DNA from: Anadara kagoshimensis | Lineage: Eukaryota > Mollusca > Bivalvia > Arcoida > Arcidae | NCBI GenBank assembly: GCA_021292105.1 | Contig: CM037874.1 | Location: forward strand, 58,816,539-58,880,538 | DNA length: 64,000 bases | Direction: 5' to 3' | In this document: positions 44,188 to 56,157 of the stretch, one piece after another | How positions within the stretch are numbered: the stretch's first letter is position 1 | Layout: each line of letters opens with the position of its first letter | Program-made: the position numbers and the translations under genes | The notes under the pieces: generated by a model | Database searches by the model: none | Told to the model about the DNA's origin: nothing | The model's input: the letters and a program-made list of their open reading frames with translations, nothing else

Positions 44188-46252
44188 TAAGTGCATGCAC
44201 GCCTGGTAGTTCAAGACATCTCGAACGAAGACCATGACACTGAGGGCATGCATGCCTGTCAGTTCAAGACATCTCGACCCAAGGCCATGACACTTACAAC
44301 ATGCATGTCTGGCAGTTCAAGACATGTCATAAAAAGACCATGCCACTGAGAGCATGCATGTCTGGCAGTTCAAGACATCTCAAATCAAGACCATGACACC
44401 TACAGTGTGCATGCCTGTCAGTTCAAGACTTCTTGAACCAAGACCATACAACGGTAACCAATGAAACATGTTTCCAAGATCAACAACTTGCTTTGTTTTT
44501 GCATCTTGACGGCGTCGCTTTGAAACATATTGCCTTTATTATCTTTATAAGCTAATAGTGGCATTATAAAACTCATCAGGTTGACTTGATTGTATTCGTA
44601 TTCCATCTAATCATACACTACAACTGAAACCACCACATTGACACAAAGGAGCAATTTTACGAGCAATTTCCTTATTACCTGTTTTCATTTAGAGGGAGTT
44701 TAAGAAGCAATAAATTTTGATCAGATATATCCAAGAAACACAAAGGATTGAACTCTCTGAGTTATGGTCCGTATCACACTCAAAATATATTCATTCCAAG
44801 CGATCAGAGAAGCACCAATCTACCCACTAAAATTATCAGGCTAAAGAGCCATAAATAGCTTTGAAGACTCATTTTTTAAATTTGAATTTTAAATTTGTCC
44901 CTAAGTGCATGCACGCCTGGTAGTTCAAGACATCTCGAACGAAGACCATGACACTGAGGGCATGCATGCCTGTCAGTTCAAGACATCTCGACCCAAGGCC
45001 ATGACACTTACAACATGCATGTCTGGCAGTTCAAGACATGTCAAAAAAAAAGACCATGCCACTGAGAGCATGCATGTCTGGCAGTTCAAGACATCTCGAA
45101 TCAAGACCATGACACCTACAGTGTGCATGCCTGTCAGTTCAAGACTTCTTGAACCAAGACCATGGCACTTACAGCATGCAAGACATCTTAAATCATGACC
45201 ATGACACTGAGAGCATGCATGCCTGGCAGTTAAAGACATCTCAAATCATGACCATTGTTTGATGCATAGATGTTCAAAATTCTATCTTTCTATCCTATCA
45301 CTCCTTCATCTGTATATCACATTGTTTTCATGCTTATACACACAATACACTAGAAAAACAAAAACATATGTGTCGTCAATCAGCACACAAATGCTATCAC
45401 ATGTTTGTATAGCCTAGAGAACAACGATACATAGTTATGCCGGATTCATCATGGCCGAGTCCACAATCGTATACATATTGCTGTGTTGTTTCCTCTGTCC
45501 TGGTCCTTAGAAGATACGAGATAGTATTTGTCAAACACAAGATTTTCTTTGAAGTGTCTGGGTACCAATATGACCTTTTTTGGTTGATGCAATGAAATCT
45601 GATGTGTTATCGCCATGTAACCAAGGGATGCCATAGAAAAAAAGTGAATCATTGTGATTATTTGTGAGTTTTGGGTGAACGAACTCCACAAAGCGATTTG
45701 ACTAGAGTTGACTTTATGCCTTTCCAATGACAACCGTTTTCAACCACTGTCAAAAAGGAACAGAACCGATATCAAATACAAGCAGAAGATAAGCTCAAAC
45801 TGTCCTGCTGTCCAAACAACGGTAACCAATGAAACATGTTTCCAAGATCAACAACTTGCTTTGTTTTTGCATCTTGACGGCGTCGCTTTGAAACATATTG
45901 CCTTTATCATCTTTATAAGCTAATAGTGGCATTATAAAACTCATCAGGTTAACTTGATTGTATTCGTATTCTATCTAATCATACACTACAACTGAAACCA
46001 CCACATTGACACAAAGGAGCAATTTACGAGCAATTTCCTTATTACCTGTTTTCATTTAGAGGGAGTTTGAAGAAGCAATAAATTTTGATCAGATATATCC
46101 AAGAAACACAAAGGATTGAACTCTCTGAGTTATGGTCCGTATCACACTCAAAATATATTCATTCCAATCGATCAGAGAAGCACCAAACTACCCACTAAAA
46201 TTATCAGGCTAAAGAGCCATAAATAGCTTTGAAGACTCATTTTTTAAATTTG
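44188..46252 (+). repeat. Internal duplication with ~60-bp repeats
   Basis: Block A (44188-44447: five to six ~60-bp units of gcatgcatgcctgtcagttc aagacatctcg) and block B (44448-44875: acaacggtaaccaatgaaac ...) are adjacent. A second A (44898-45160) is separated from a second B (45818-46252) by about 650 bp. The pairs are nearly identical. Frames crossing these blocks, on both strands, have no recognisable domain. Confidence 0.85.
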
Positions 46253-47512
46253 ATAGCAGTTTGTTCTCCAAACTGGTTAGCTAAGACATTATCCTAATAA
46301 CCATCATGGTGCCGACATGCAGGACAGGACACGCATTTGTTTATAGCAGACACTGAGAAAGTTTACCAGCGTATTGTACATGTTCAGCATCCAATAGAAT
46401 TATTTGTTGGGCGTGTTAATCGGGATACAAACAGTTTTGGTGGAAGATTGTGTAGGGGTATTATTTTCTGCGGTCCAGTATAATTTAAAACAGCATTGTC
46501 AAGATCTAGACGTTAAGATGTTGCTTAATGGCGACTTAAAAGTAAACCAAATCTAGATGTGCACTGCCTTTTCACTTACACCACATTGATAAACATGGAA
46601 GTCTGTAGTCATAGCGTGTGTATCATAGTAGTCATTTGGAGTGGAAATAGTAGATCAAAACTATCATAAAACCAAAAATATGAGTTATAAAGTTCAACTC
46701 CAACCAATCAATTTGTGGAAGGCTGTTGCATTATCAGTGACAGATTTTACTGCAGATTCCCGAAACCATAATACTTCATAATATGACGTAATGTATCAGT
46801 GTTCATGTAAAAATCGAATCAATTCACTGTTGACAAACTTATTATTTAGTTTGATAAAAAGTCCGAGTATAATTTGGTTTTCATTCGTGGTAATATATAT
46901 GTGACTAGATTAACTATGATAGCAATAATGTGGCTTTGAAAACTTCTTCGTTGGATACACACTTTAAAAGACATCTTAGCAAAGTGAACTAGCCTTTACG
47001 CTAGACTTAATAAAGCTGAAATCACTAAGATTATGTTTTAATATCTTTATTATAAGGAATTGGTCGAGCCTCATTTATGACCTTTAAATCAAACTGTATC
47101 AAGATGTATGATTAAGTTACGCAGCATTGAATGTAATATGCTGAGTTACATCTTATAATAAAAACCATGTTACTCCTACCTTTGTTGGTCAAAATTGTTA
47201 AATATACTTTTAAATTGCCCCAAATGTTAAAAACAACAACGGAAATGAGTTCCTCATCCTTGAAAACATATAAAACGTTATATTACAAGCAATTGTAGAA
47301 CAATTCTTACAAAAGATAGATTTTCAATATGTCGTCAGGCAGCCATCTTGGATATATGCAAATTATGCAATTTGCATGAAGTTGCCTTTAGGGCAACTAA
47401 CCTAATTTAACTCTAGGGACCCTATAGAATACAAAACAGCAAAAAAAACGTCATAGGAAAACACATTTCTAGGTTCAAGTATTGAGTAAATGGGAGTGTC
47501 AACTCGACAATA

Positions 47513-48937
47513 CCACGAATGTAGTCCGGATATTTTTCAATGTAAATAACATTCCAGACGAGTAGCTAGGTATTTATTTTTATGATATTCAAAACTCAAG
47601 CATATCATGATGAAGTATATTCAATTCTGCCTGCATCCATTGATACCAGATATTCAAACATTCAAGCTTCAATACGCACAGATACGCTTCCACAAACGGG
47701 ACGAAGGGATGCAAAAACGGGTAGGTTTAAGTGTAATTTCCATGTTTTTTCACATTCAGGACGAGTAGCTGGGTATTTATATTTTTAAGATATTTAAAAT
47801 TCAAGCATATCACGAAGAAATATATTCAATTCTGCATCCATCGATACCAAATATTCAAACATTCAAGCTTCAATACGCTCAAATACGCTTCCACAAAGAA
47901 GGAGAGGGAGTGTACGGGTAGGTTCTAATGCAATTTGCATGATTTTTCACATTCGGGACGAGTAGCTGGGTATTTATTTTTAAGATATTCAAAATTCAAG
48001 CATATCATGATGAAGTATATTCATTTCTGCATCCATTGATACCAGATATTCAAACATTCAAGCTTCAACACGCACAGATACGCTTCCACAAACGGGACGA
48101 GGGGATGCAAAAACGGGTAGGTTTAAGTGTAATTTCCATGTTTTTTTACATTCAGGACTAGTAGCTGGGTATTTTTATTTTTAAGATATTTAAAATTCAA
48201 GCATATCACGAAGAAATATATTCAATTCTGCATCCATCGATTCCAAATATTCAAACATTTAAGCTTCAATACGCTCAAATACGCTTCCACAAAGAAGGAG
48301 GGAGAGTGTACGGGTAGGTTCTAATGTAATTTGCATGATTTTTCACATTCGGGACGAGTAGCTGGGTATTTATTTTTAAGATATTCAAAATTCAAGCATA
48401 TCATGATGAAGTATATTCAATTCTGCATCCATTGATACCACATAGTCAAACATTCAAGCTTCAATACGCACAGATACGCTTCCACAAACGGGACGAGGGG
48501 ATGAAAAACGGGTAGGTTCAAGTGCAATTTCCATGTTTTTTCACATTCAGGACGAGTAGCTGGGTATTTATTTTTAAGGTATTAAAAATTCAAGCATATC
48601 ATGAAGAAATATATTAATTCTGCATCCATCGATACCAAATATTCAAACATTCAAGCTTCAATACGCTCAAATACGCTTCCACACAGCTACTCGTCCTTGA
48701 TGTAAAAAAAACATGGAAATTACACTTGAACCTACCCGTTTTTGCATCCCCTCGTCCGTTTGTGGAAGCGTATCTGTGCGTATTGAAGCTTGAATGTTTA
48801 AATATCTGGTATCAATGGATGCAGAATTGAATATACTTTATCATGATATGCCTGAATTTTAATATCTTAAAAATAAATACCCAGATAATCGTCTGGAATG
48901 TTATTTACATTAAAAAATATCGGGACTACATTCGTGG
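47513..48937. mobile_element. Nested 1425-bp TIR element inserted at a TA site
   Basis: Starts ccacgaatgtagtcc and ends ggactacattcgtgg, perfectly inverted, flanked by TA (47511-47512) and TA (48938-48939). The inverted similarity runs about 250 bp inward on each side. The inside is about six tandem ~198-bp units with alternating types (gggacgaggggatgcaaaaa versus gaaggagagggagtgtacgg), and the last unit lies in reverse. No transposase. TA duplication fits the Tc1/mariner superfamily, but this is inference. Confidence 0.85.
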
Positions 48938-49141
48938 TACAAGAAATTGTCGTAGTTTTGCGGAATTTTGATTCATAAAATCTAATTCGTAAGTAGGTAT
49001 TTATGTGTAGTAAATAGATAATATTTTTTCAAAGTAATCAACTGCTTTTCTAACAAATAACTGGCTACTAGTAGCATACTTTTCTTCCACAAGTAACTGG
49101 CTACTAGTAGCTAACTTTTCTTCCACAAGTAACTGGCTAAA

Positions 49142-49819
49142 ATTGTTCATCTTTAATGTTTAGAGACATCGTTTTCATAAATAACTTTCATACTTTTTAA
49201 ATTTTTGAAACCTAATATTGATATTTCATTTTAAAAACAAAAGGCCATTTAAAAATATTTTTATTTTATTTTTACTTTTTCCGTCATTCTCCTACATAGA
49301 GAAAATTTTACATTTTCACTAAAATCAGCTGTTACATATTCCCTTGGTGACCCCATATACATATATTAAAAGGTTCAACTAAGGTCAACAATTACAATGC
49401 AAATCACTTGTTATTGGAATTGGTTTTCACAAAATATCCATTTTAGATGACATGAAGTATGTAATTTTAAGGTATTGAACTGTTTTGATTTGTAACAAAG
49501 CATTAGGATCACTTTATTTGAAAGTGAACAAACCGATTAAGTCGATGACAGAGGCGTGATTCAGGCGTGAATATCAATGTTTTAGAACATGGGGTCCAAA
49601 ACGGGTGTCCTAGTTCTTAAGTCTAACCACGGTATTTGCAAATTTGCTGATTTTTTCTCTATATACAGAAATAAATGTAATTATTTCAATTTTTCATGTA
49701 TTTTTCCTTGTTAGTATTTTTGTTTTTAAACACAGATATTGTGGTTATTTTTTGAGACACCAAATGATAATATAGCAATTTTAGTTAATGGCTGTCTCTA
49801 AGTATAAAAGACGAACAAT
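49142..49819. mobile_element. Second nested TIR insertion in the right arm
   Basis: Left attgttcatctttaatg...agagacatc and the reverse complement of the right end attgttcgtcttttata...agagacagc match at about 24 of 29 positions. It interrupts the subterminal ctggctactagtagctaac repeat of the host element. The inside is AT-rich with no frame of note. The target duplication is not clear. Confidence 0.65.
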
Positions 49820-50176
49820 AGTAGCTAACTTTTCTTCTACAAGTAGCCAGTTACTAGTAGCTAACTTTACCTATCTTATATATATATGTAGTTTTCTCAA
49901 GGTATACGCACTCTAGGTTTCTTATAAATTTCAGCCGACATCATCATTATAATTATTACACATTTACTAGGGACTTAAAAAATGATCGACATTGGATCAC
50001 CTCCTATAATCTGCCAGTAAAACTAAAACAGGTTATTACGATTATCAACACATTAGTTTTAATACACAGAATGACAAGATTGATATATTTACACTCATAG
50101 TCTTCCACTTATATTTTTCTTTTACAAAACAAAACAGTCAGAAAAACACTAAATTTGCAAACATTGCCATAATACT

Positions 50177-50356
50177 GTCAAACCTGCCTAAAAGGCTACC
50201 TCTATATTCGGGTCACCTTCGTATAGAGGCCAGTAAAATTGTATCCCAATAGTGCTTTATTCATATTGTTTGAACTTCTTTTTAAAGACCACTTGCCCAT
50301 AAAAGCCAATTTTTCTGGTTACCTTAGGTGACATTTATAAACAGGTTTGACTGTAA
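50177..50356 (+). repeat. MITE family 1, complete copy
   Basis: Begins ctgtcaaacctgcctaaaag and ends aaacaggtttgactgtaatc; the ends are inverted. This is the clearest full copy of the family and defines its length of about 180 bp. Confidence 0.8.
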
Positions 50357-50574
50357 TCTAAAAAAAATCTATATGTGTCATACTCCCAATCTACCACTGA
50401 AGCTTCAAGTTTTATAACATTTGTGTTTAAAAACTGACATAAAACTATTAAACTTCCTTGTATGAGAATGGATTTTTTATGTTTATTTAACAGCCTTTTT
50501 TAGTTATAAATTACCAGTAAGTAAATAGCTATATCGATTTAAAGTTTATAAGAAAGTGAATTGTAGGACATATT

Positions 50575-50990
50575 ACAGACGTATCGAGAGTTTAACATGG
50601 AGGTAGCAAATTAGTGCGGAATGGCAGCTCATCTCGGCTTCTTAATTGGCTATATATTGGTAGCTGCTAATGTAGATTGGGAATTTTTCGCGTCATCTAA
50701 TTTTCGCGTGGACGCACTTTAATATTTATTCGCGTCTTTTAATTTTCGCGTGATCGCGACTCTGTAGATATAATTTTAATAACTGCTTATTTTTCGCGAA
50801 ACTTTTATTTTCGCGACTTGTTTCACTCGCTAATTTATACCAATATTAAACGATCGCGACAATTTCTCAATTTATAGTATCTAATTCTAGGCTGTTTTTG
50901 TGACCACTATCTATCCATATATCGGTAGATCGACAGCTTGGCTTCTAATCATTGTCCTTAGCGAAGTGTTAAACTTTCGACAAGTCTATA
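50575..50990. mobile_element. MITE family 2 copy with TTTTCGCG-rich insert
   Basis: Left acagacgtatcgagagttta and right taaactttcgacaagtctat are inverted ends of the family. Between them, about 50680-50875 carries repeated attttcgcg motifs with inverted gatcgcgac. Looser relatives of that CpG motif are at 11330-11480 and 18410-18610. Confidence 0.7.
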
Positions 50991-51166
50991 CTATATGTAG
51001 TTAGAAGTGTCATTTCTGTTAAAATTATGATAGTTTAAGATTATATAATTTATACACATGTGTATAGTAAAGAAAATTTTGATATTTAAAATAAATTCAT
51101 GTAGCTTGTCAAAGTCACTACAATTCACTCTTTCATACATGTTAAACCAATACAGCTATAATTCTC

Positions 51167-51167
<1 letters not shown>

Positions 51168-51232
<65 letters not shown>
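51168..51232. repeat. (CT)n-(CA)n microsatellite
   Basis: About 30 bases of ct repeats and about 30 bases of ca repeats, ending some 35 bases before the acceptor of the next exon. The ct part may add to its pyrimidine tract. Confidence 0.95.
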
Positions 51233-51237
<5 letters not shown>

Positions 51238-51278
51238 TTTTAATATTAATTCTTATTCTAATTTCAGAAGCTAAAGTA

Positions 51279-51331
51279 ATGGCCTCCAGTCAGTTAAGCG
51301 TACCAGACGAAAATGAAGATAAGCCTCAATG
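51279..51331 (+). CDS. ZU5-domain gene, exon 1 with start codon
   Basis: First coding exon of an unnamed gene. The exon begins at 51268 after acceptor atttcag, has 11 nt of 5' UTR, and ATG at 51279 opens MASSQLSVPDENEDKPQ. The donor gtagtt is weak and leaves phase 2 (TG|G, Trp). An upstream non-coding exon must exist. The gene then runs through a chain of small phase-2 exons (52006 to 58784), a larger exon at 59742 and a ZU5-like exon at 62687, and continues beyond the window. All joins except one (exon 4) keep frame. ZU5 domains occur in ankyrins, UNC5 and PIDD; the full architecture is not visible here. Confidence 0.7.
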
Positions 51332-51689
51332 GTAGTTATCATTTTAAAGTAAATTATTTTAGGGAAGGCAGTAAATTATTTTAGGGAAGGCAGTACCCAT
51401 AACAGAAACTAATATGTAAATAAAAATCCTTTTACTCTGTTCATGTTTTCATGTCACCGTTACTAATATTAGAAAAAAAAGCAAGCGGCAAAAAAATTAC
51501 ATAGTGATATCGCTTATCTGTTTAACATTACTTTACACATATCAATAATGTCTTGATGGAGTTGTTCTTAATTTCTCAAGTTCCTGAACCGACACATACT
51601 TTTTCGATACTAACCACTAAAGTGTCAAACGTTTGGCTTCATGTACATCAGAAGTTAACAATTTAAGGATATTTTTATTATCAAAAATT

Positions 51690-51975
51690 ATCTAGGCGCA
51701 TAAAAAGTTTAATGCCGTCATTACAATATTGTTCATAAGTATGATGTCTCTGTATCCAAAATTAAGCTGGACACATCTTGCGTTCCATGTTCCTTTCTTC
51801 CCAAATCGATTGCGCTCGCGGCGGGAATAGCTGCACAGGAGGTGCTGACCTTTCTGGAGCACTCGACCTTACTTCCTTGGTAAAAGTTCACGTGGGTAAC
51901 CTAATATGTCATCTTCAATCTGTTTACTCTGCTTTGAGATTGTTGTTCGGACATGCATTGATATGTTTGTTTTGA
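51690..51975 (+). pseudogene. Diverged YIDD retroelement 3' end in intron 1 of the ZU5 gene
   Basis: Carries aaaaagtttaatgccgtcat, aagtatgatgtctctgtatc and the 3' block gagcactcgaccttacttcc, all degraded versions of 37400-37690. ORFs here are incidental. Confidence 0.75.
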
Positions 51976-52005
51976 TTATTATACTGCAAATGGTTTGTTT
52001 CACAG

Positions 52006-52095
52006 GCAAACAAATGCAGCTAAATATTTTGACAAACAATTCAGAAATGAAATCCAGAGTATGGAAAATAGAATGTTGGAGATCATTGAAGCAGG
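52006..52095 (+). CDS. ZU5-domain gene, exon 2
   Basis: 90 nt from acceptor ttcacag to donor gtaagt, phase 2 on both sides. It encodes QTNAAKYFDKQFRNEIQSME and NRMLEIIEAG, likely helical. The plus-strand frame matches exon 1 across the Trp codon. Confidence 0.75.
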
Positions 52096-52951
52096 GTAAG
52101 TAATGTGTTACAATTCCGTTTACCAACATGATCAAGACTTCATTAAGAGTGCTTTGAAAAACTTTAAGCACAGCAAAATTCAGCATAAGGGCTGTTTCTT
52201 AAAAGCCTGATGGACATTTGTCAGATTTCAAATTTGCCAAGGAAATGGGTTAGAATAAATGTGACATGGAGGCCTGATATATAATATATGAAGTCCACAT
52301 TATTACCCTTATCATGGCTAATGGTTCCAGTGGCCTGAAGGCGTAAAACACCCGATTACAAATTGAAGCGCGTTTCATGATTCCTGTTTGGGTTAAATTC
52401 TACCCAGACTTCCCTTCTAGGGATGTCGATAGTTTTTCAAATTTTAAACACAATCCATCAATTTACCTCTTATATTAGTGCAGAGAACGTCACTTAGAAA
52501 AGAACATTTTTAATTTTATTCAAGTGTTGTTTTTCTTTTATACGGCCTTGTGTTAACTTCTACGAAAGCCCAAAATGGTAACCTATTACGGAATCCTGAT
52601 ACGTAACAAAGTCTATCGATTACATTTATGAATTATATAAATGTCAATGTAACTAAAATAATATAAAACAAACACGTAGAATGTTTTAACTTCTGTAGAA
52701 ATAAACTTAAAATGCGTTTTGAAATTCATGGCATTATCAAAAGAAGCAGACACAGAAATCTAAAACGCACTCACTGAAATTTGTGTCCTATTTATCATTT
52801 ACTTTGGATATTTTTTAACGACTTGAACAAATCCCCCCCCAATTTTGTCCAAGCACTACTGATGAGAGATGGTATTCCGAAACGGTCGTCTGGTGCTTTA
52901 AAAATCAAAACTGACATAATAATTAAATATTATTACAACTTGTTTTTCTAG

Positions 52952-53041
52952 GGCGTCCGGCAATAAAAATGTTGATTTTAATAAGGACTGGCAACAAGAC
53001 ATTGAAGGTTCTGAAGAAGTAAATGAGGAACTAGTCGAGGA
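52952..53041 (+). CDS. ZU5-domain gene, exon 3 (acidic repeat)
   Basis: 90 nt, acceptor tttctag, donor gtaagt, phase 2/2. It encodes ASGNKNVDFNKDWQQDIEGS then EEVNEELVEE. The pattern xDWxxxIxGxEVxxEELxEE recurs in the next two exons, indicating exon duplication. Confidence 0.78.
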
Positions 53042-53926
53042 GTAAGTAATAGTAATACGGTTCGCCACTGTATCTCTTGATACCCTATAACATTTCTGTG
53101 GAACATTTATTCCCATTGCAGATGGAATCGCTTCAGATACATACTCAACAAAAAAGTTAAAGACCACATCAAAAACGTTAGTTAATTCTGTAGAACGTAA
53201 ATCATATTATTTCATATTTACACTTCTCATAATTTTATTAAGGAGATTTAATTTCGTGGACAACATAACATTATTTGAAACAAGAAAAGAATAAGAAAGA
53301 AATACAGATAGATTATATATTTTCAGTTTTTGGATTTTTATTTCAAATTTAACAATGGTTCCTAACCTTTTTAGTATATTTCCCGTAAAATGACTTAATC
53401 CAAAAAAAACGACGTGAACTGTTTCCAAAATATTCCGCGCAAACTTTAAGGGGTATTGATCATGTGGCACTCTGGCAAACACCATTAAAAAAAAAACTTC
53501 AGCGTATCTCTATTGAAAAACTTCCTATAAATAATCTAGAAACGTTTTGATTTTAATATTGCCACTTGATATTGACAAAATGATACTCGAAAAAGAAACC
53601 TATATCCATAGAGGCGCCAGTGCCCGTAATTTGGTATTGCTGTTACGATAAACATATTTCAAAACCAACAGAATGAAAAGGAATAACTTGATTAATTTAG
53701 CCTTTGTTTTAATTTTCTCTGTATTATTTTCTGATGTTTCGTGTTCAATAGCTATAGAATATGGCATTATTTTAGACGGAAATAAAGTTAAACAAGCAAG
53801 TTTCCATTAGGTAAGGCCGGGTGCTCCGGAAGCACATTATACTCCAACTTAGCTAGCCACATCCGTCATCCTCATAACCTGTTTTTATATAATTCAGGCG
53901 AAAACCACCAACCGAACAAAAATTAG

Positions 53927-53992
53927 AATTCGCCGGAACTGGGAGCATAAAATTGGTGGAAAAGAGGTTCATATTGAAGAACTTGTTCAAGA
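53927..53992 (+). CDS. ZU5-domain gene, exon 4 (acidic repeat; 5' border uncertain)
   Basis: The repeat-bearing frame reads NWEHKIGGKEVHIEELVQE and ends before donor gtaagt in phase 2. The stronger-looking acceptor (ataattcag, exon from 53898) gives a 95-nt exon that is one base short of frame with exon 3, although its start (AKTT...) resembles exon 5 (AKHD...). The acceptor attag at 53926 gives a 66-nt exon that keeps frame but has a poor pyrimidine tract. I list the in-frame version; a one-base deletion or assembly error at 53897-53898 is the alternative. Confidence 0.6.
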
Positions 53993-54659
53993 GTAAGTGT
54001 CAAATTTATATTAATTTTATATAAAATGTAAATATATTTTAGCAAATAAAAATAGTTAAAAAATATGCTCAGAAGTGCCATAATCATTTATTAAGTCAAA
54101 CATTCTAAAGGCCACTTTTTCATAAGAATCTCCAGGTTATAAATGACAATTAAAGTCTACTGCAATTGCACTTTATTCATATTTTCGAATTTGTATGTAA
54201 GGATAACCTGCCTACTAAAGCCACTTTTACTGGTTACCTTGGGTGGCCTTTATAGAAGGGTTTGACTATATAGCCTAAACTTGCAGGTGTATATGTAGAT
54301 ATTATGAGCTCTTAACATCAATCCTAACTTGCAGAATAGTTACATATTATTAATAAAACAATGAATTTTACAAATTAATACTGTATTCTAACCAAGAAGA
54401 CCTGCGCATCTGATAACCACTGGACCAGTATCTATGCAGGTGGACTAAGTATTTCCATGGATACCATAAACTCAGTGAATAATACTTTCGTATTGCCAGA
54501 AATATGATATTGTCTGAATTTGCTGCTAGATAACGTTTGAATGTCCTCAAAATCTAAGGTATACTGTCTCATGCAAAATATTACCTTCGCTTGGTTATTA
54601 AATATTTTTGATTTTTGTTTTTGAGAATATGTGAATGTCATCTGTTCTTGCGATTTTGA

Positions 54660-54860
54660 AATAAAAGATTCAACTCATTCCTTTTTAGACGTATACCTCA
54701 ATTATGATGTCCACGAAAGCCTACGTTTGAAACTTTATGACAAATATGATGACTTCAATTTTTATTAGCAAACTTTTCTTTTCTGTGCAGCAATATACTT
54801 GCTTCTACTGCTTATGGTGTATTTGTTTAAAAAATAATACACTATTCCAGCACTTGCACG
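54660..54860 (+). pseudogene. Internal fragment of the YIDD retroelement
   Basis: Matches the 37140-37300 segment: cctcaattatgatgtccacg, aaactttatgacaaatatga and gcttatggtgtatttgttta. Frames are broken. Confidence 0.75.
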
Positions 54861-55210
54861 CGAAATCCTTAAAATGTTTTTTTTTGCAAAAAATTCAAAA
54901 TGTACAGTCATTTTTCTGAATCTGTTTTAATTTTGCAGCGGTAAACCGCTATTTCGGAATAAAAGTTGTTATCAGATGTGCTCGGATCAAAATTTTGGGA
55001 ATCCAAATAAATTGTAAGATGTTGGAAAGAGACAAATAGAAACACCAAAATGTACATTCCCAAATCCTCGCAAGACAATAACTTGAAACGACAAAAACAT
55101 AATATTACTGTTGAAAAATAATAAAAAACAAACATATCGTTCTATGTTCAAATTTGAAACAGTAGTAATATTCCTTTTTATATAAATGAATCAATTTTTT
55201 TATATTAAAG

Positions 55211-55294
55211 AGCCAAACATGATGTAGAATTTAGCCAGGATTGGAAAACGAAGCTTGATGGAAATGAAGTGACTTTTGAAGAACGTATTGAAGA
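55211..55294 (+). CDS. ZU5-domain gene, exon 5 (acidic repeat)
   Basis: 84 nt, acceptor tattaaag, donor gtacgt, phase 2/2. It encodes AKHDVEFSQDWKTKLDGNEV and TFEERIEE, the third member of the DWxxxIxGxEV repeat set. Confidence 0.78.
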
Positions 55295-55359
55295 GTACGT
55301 AAAAACTAAAAATATTGAAATCAATATTCTGATCAATAAAAAATTAACTTGACAATCCC

Positions 55360-55482
55360 AAAGCAAAATAAAAACTTTGAAACTGACAAATTCGGTTTAC
55401 TACACATTAAGTCCCACAAGGGAAATGAGACCGGGTACTCCGGAAGGGTATGCTCCTCCTGTTTAACTAGCTACTATCGACG
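55360..55482 (-). repeat. YIDD retroelement 3' block, reverse
   Basis: Reverse copy: caaagcaaaataaaaacttt, gagaccgggtactccggaag, gcatgctcctcctg-like and aactagctac. About 85 percent similar to 38160-38310 by eye. Confidence 0.75.
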
Positions 55483-55849
55483 CATGTTTCATAAAATTTG
55501 AGAGTGAAAGAAACATATGACATGTATAGTAAATGTGTAGGTAACGGTCAGCAATGACCACAAGTGTTAAAATATCTTCAATTCAAATAACATTGAAAAA
55601 ATCACCATCAACTTGGCAACATTCACCGTATTTAGAATACTTTTGATCCAAATTAATGATTAAAAAAAATCATCGTCAACTTGATGTTAACCTTTGTTCT
55701 ATTATTATTATTCCTGAATATGATTCAATTTATTTTGAACTTCCTTCATAAAACATTCAGGAACTGACAACACAAAAGAAGAGAAAATTGATTATGATAT
55801 GGCAAACGTTTAGGTTTAAATTTTGACCAATAGTTTATTTCCTTCTAAA

Positions 55850-55965
55850 TTTTGAATGCGTGATGGATGAAGCTATCTATACAGGATGTGATGGGCTTAT
55901 CATTTCGAGACACCCGGCCTCGCATTCCCAGTAAAAGTATACGTGTTTAACTGAATGGATTGTAT
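55850..55965 (+). repeat. Decayed YIDD retroelement 3' block
   Basis: gatgaagctatctatacagg, gacacccggcctcgcattcc and aaaagtatacgtgtttaact are degraded versions of the family block. Confidence 0.6.
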
Positions 55966-56127
55966 GGTTGTGTTTAATTTATAAGCGACTTCAAGGAACT
56001 GAGTCAAGGAAATTATACACAAAAATTTCAATTAGGAATATATGACAAATATATCGTGTAATATATGTTCTTCATTAAAGCCACATGCGTTCATGGAACA
56101 TAATACACATAATTTTTATGTTTTTAG

Positions 56128-56157
56128 CCCATACAGTTTCGACAAAGATGAAGAAGG
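56128..56157 (+). CDS. ZU5-domain gene, exon 6 (30-nt microexon)
   Basis: 30 nt between acceptor gtttttag and donor gtatgt, phase 2/2, encoding PYSFDKDEEG. It is related to exons 8 and 9 (aromatic, S-x-F/D, then acidic run and Gly). The short length lowers certainty, but the frame and splice sites agree. Confidence 0.6.

Noticed and set aside
44905..45239. Overlapping 97- and 88-codon frames with MHARL/MSGSSRH repeats
   Set aside because: They lie in the ~60-bp repeats of block A and are open on both strands; no domain.
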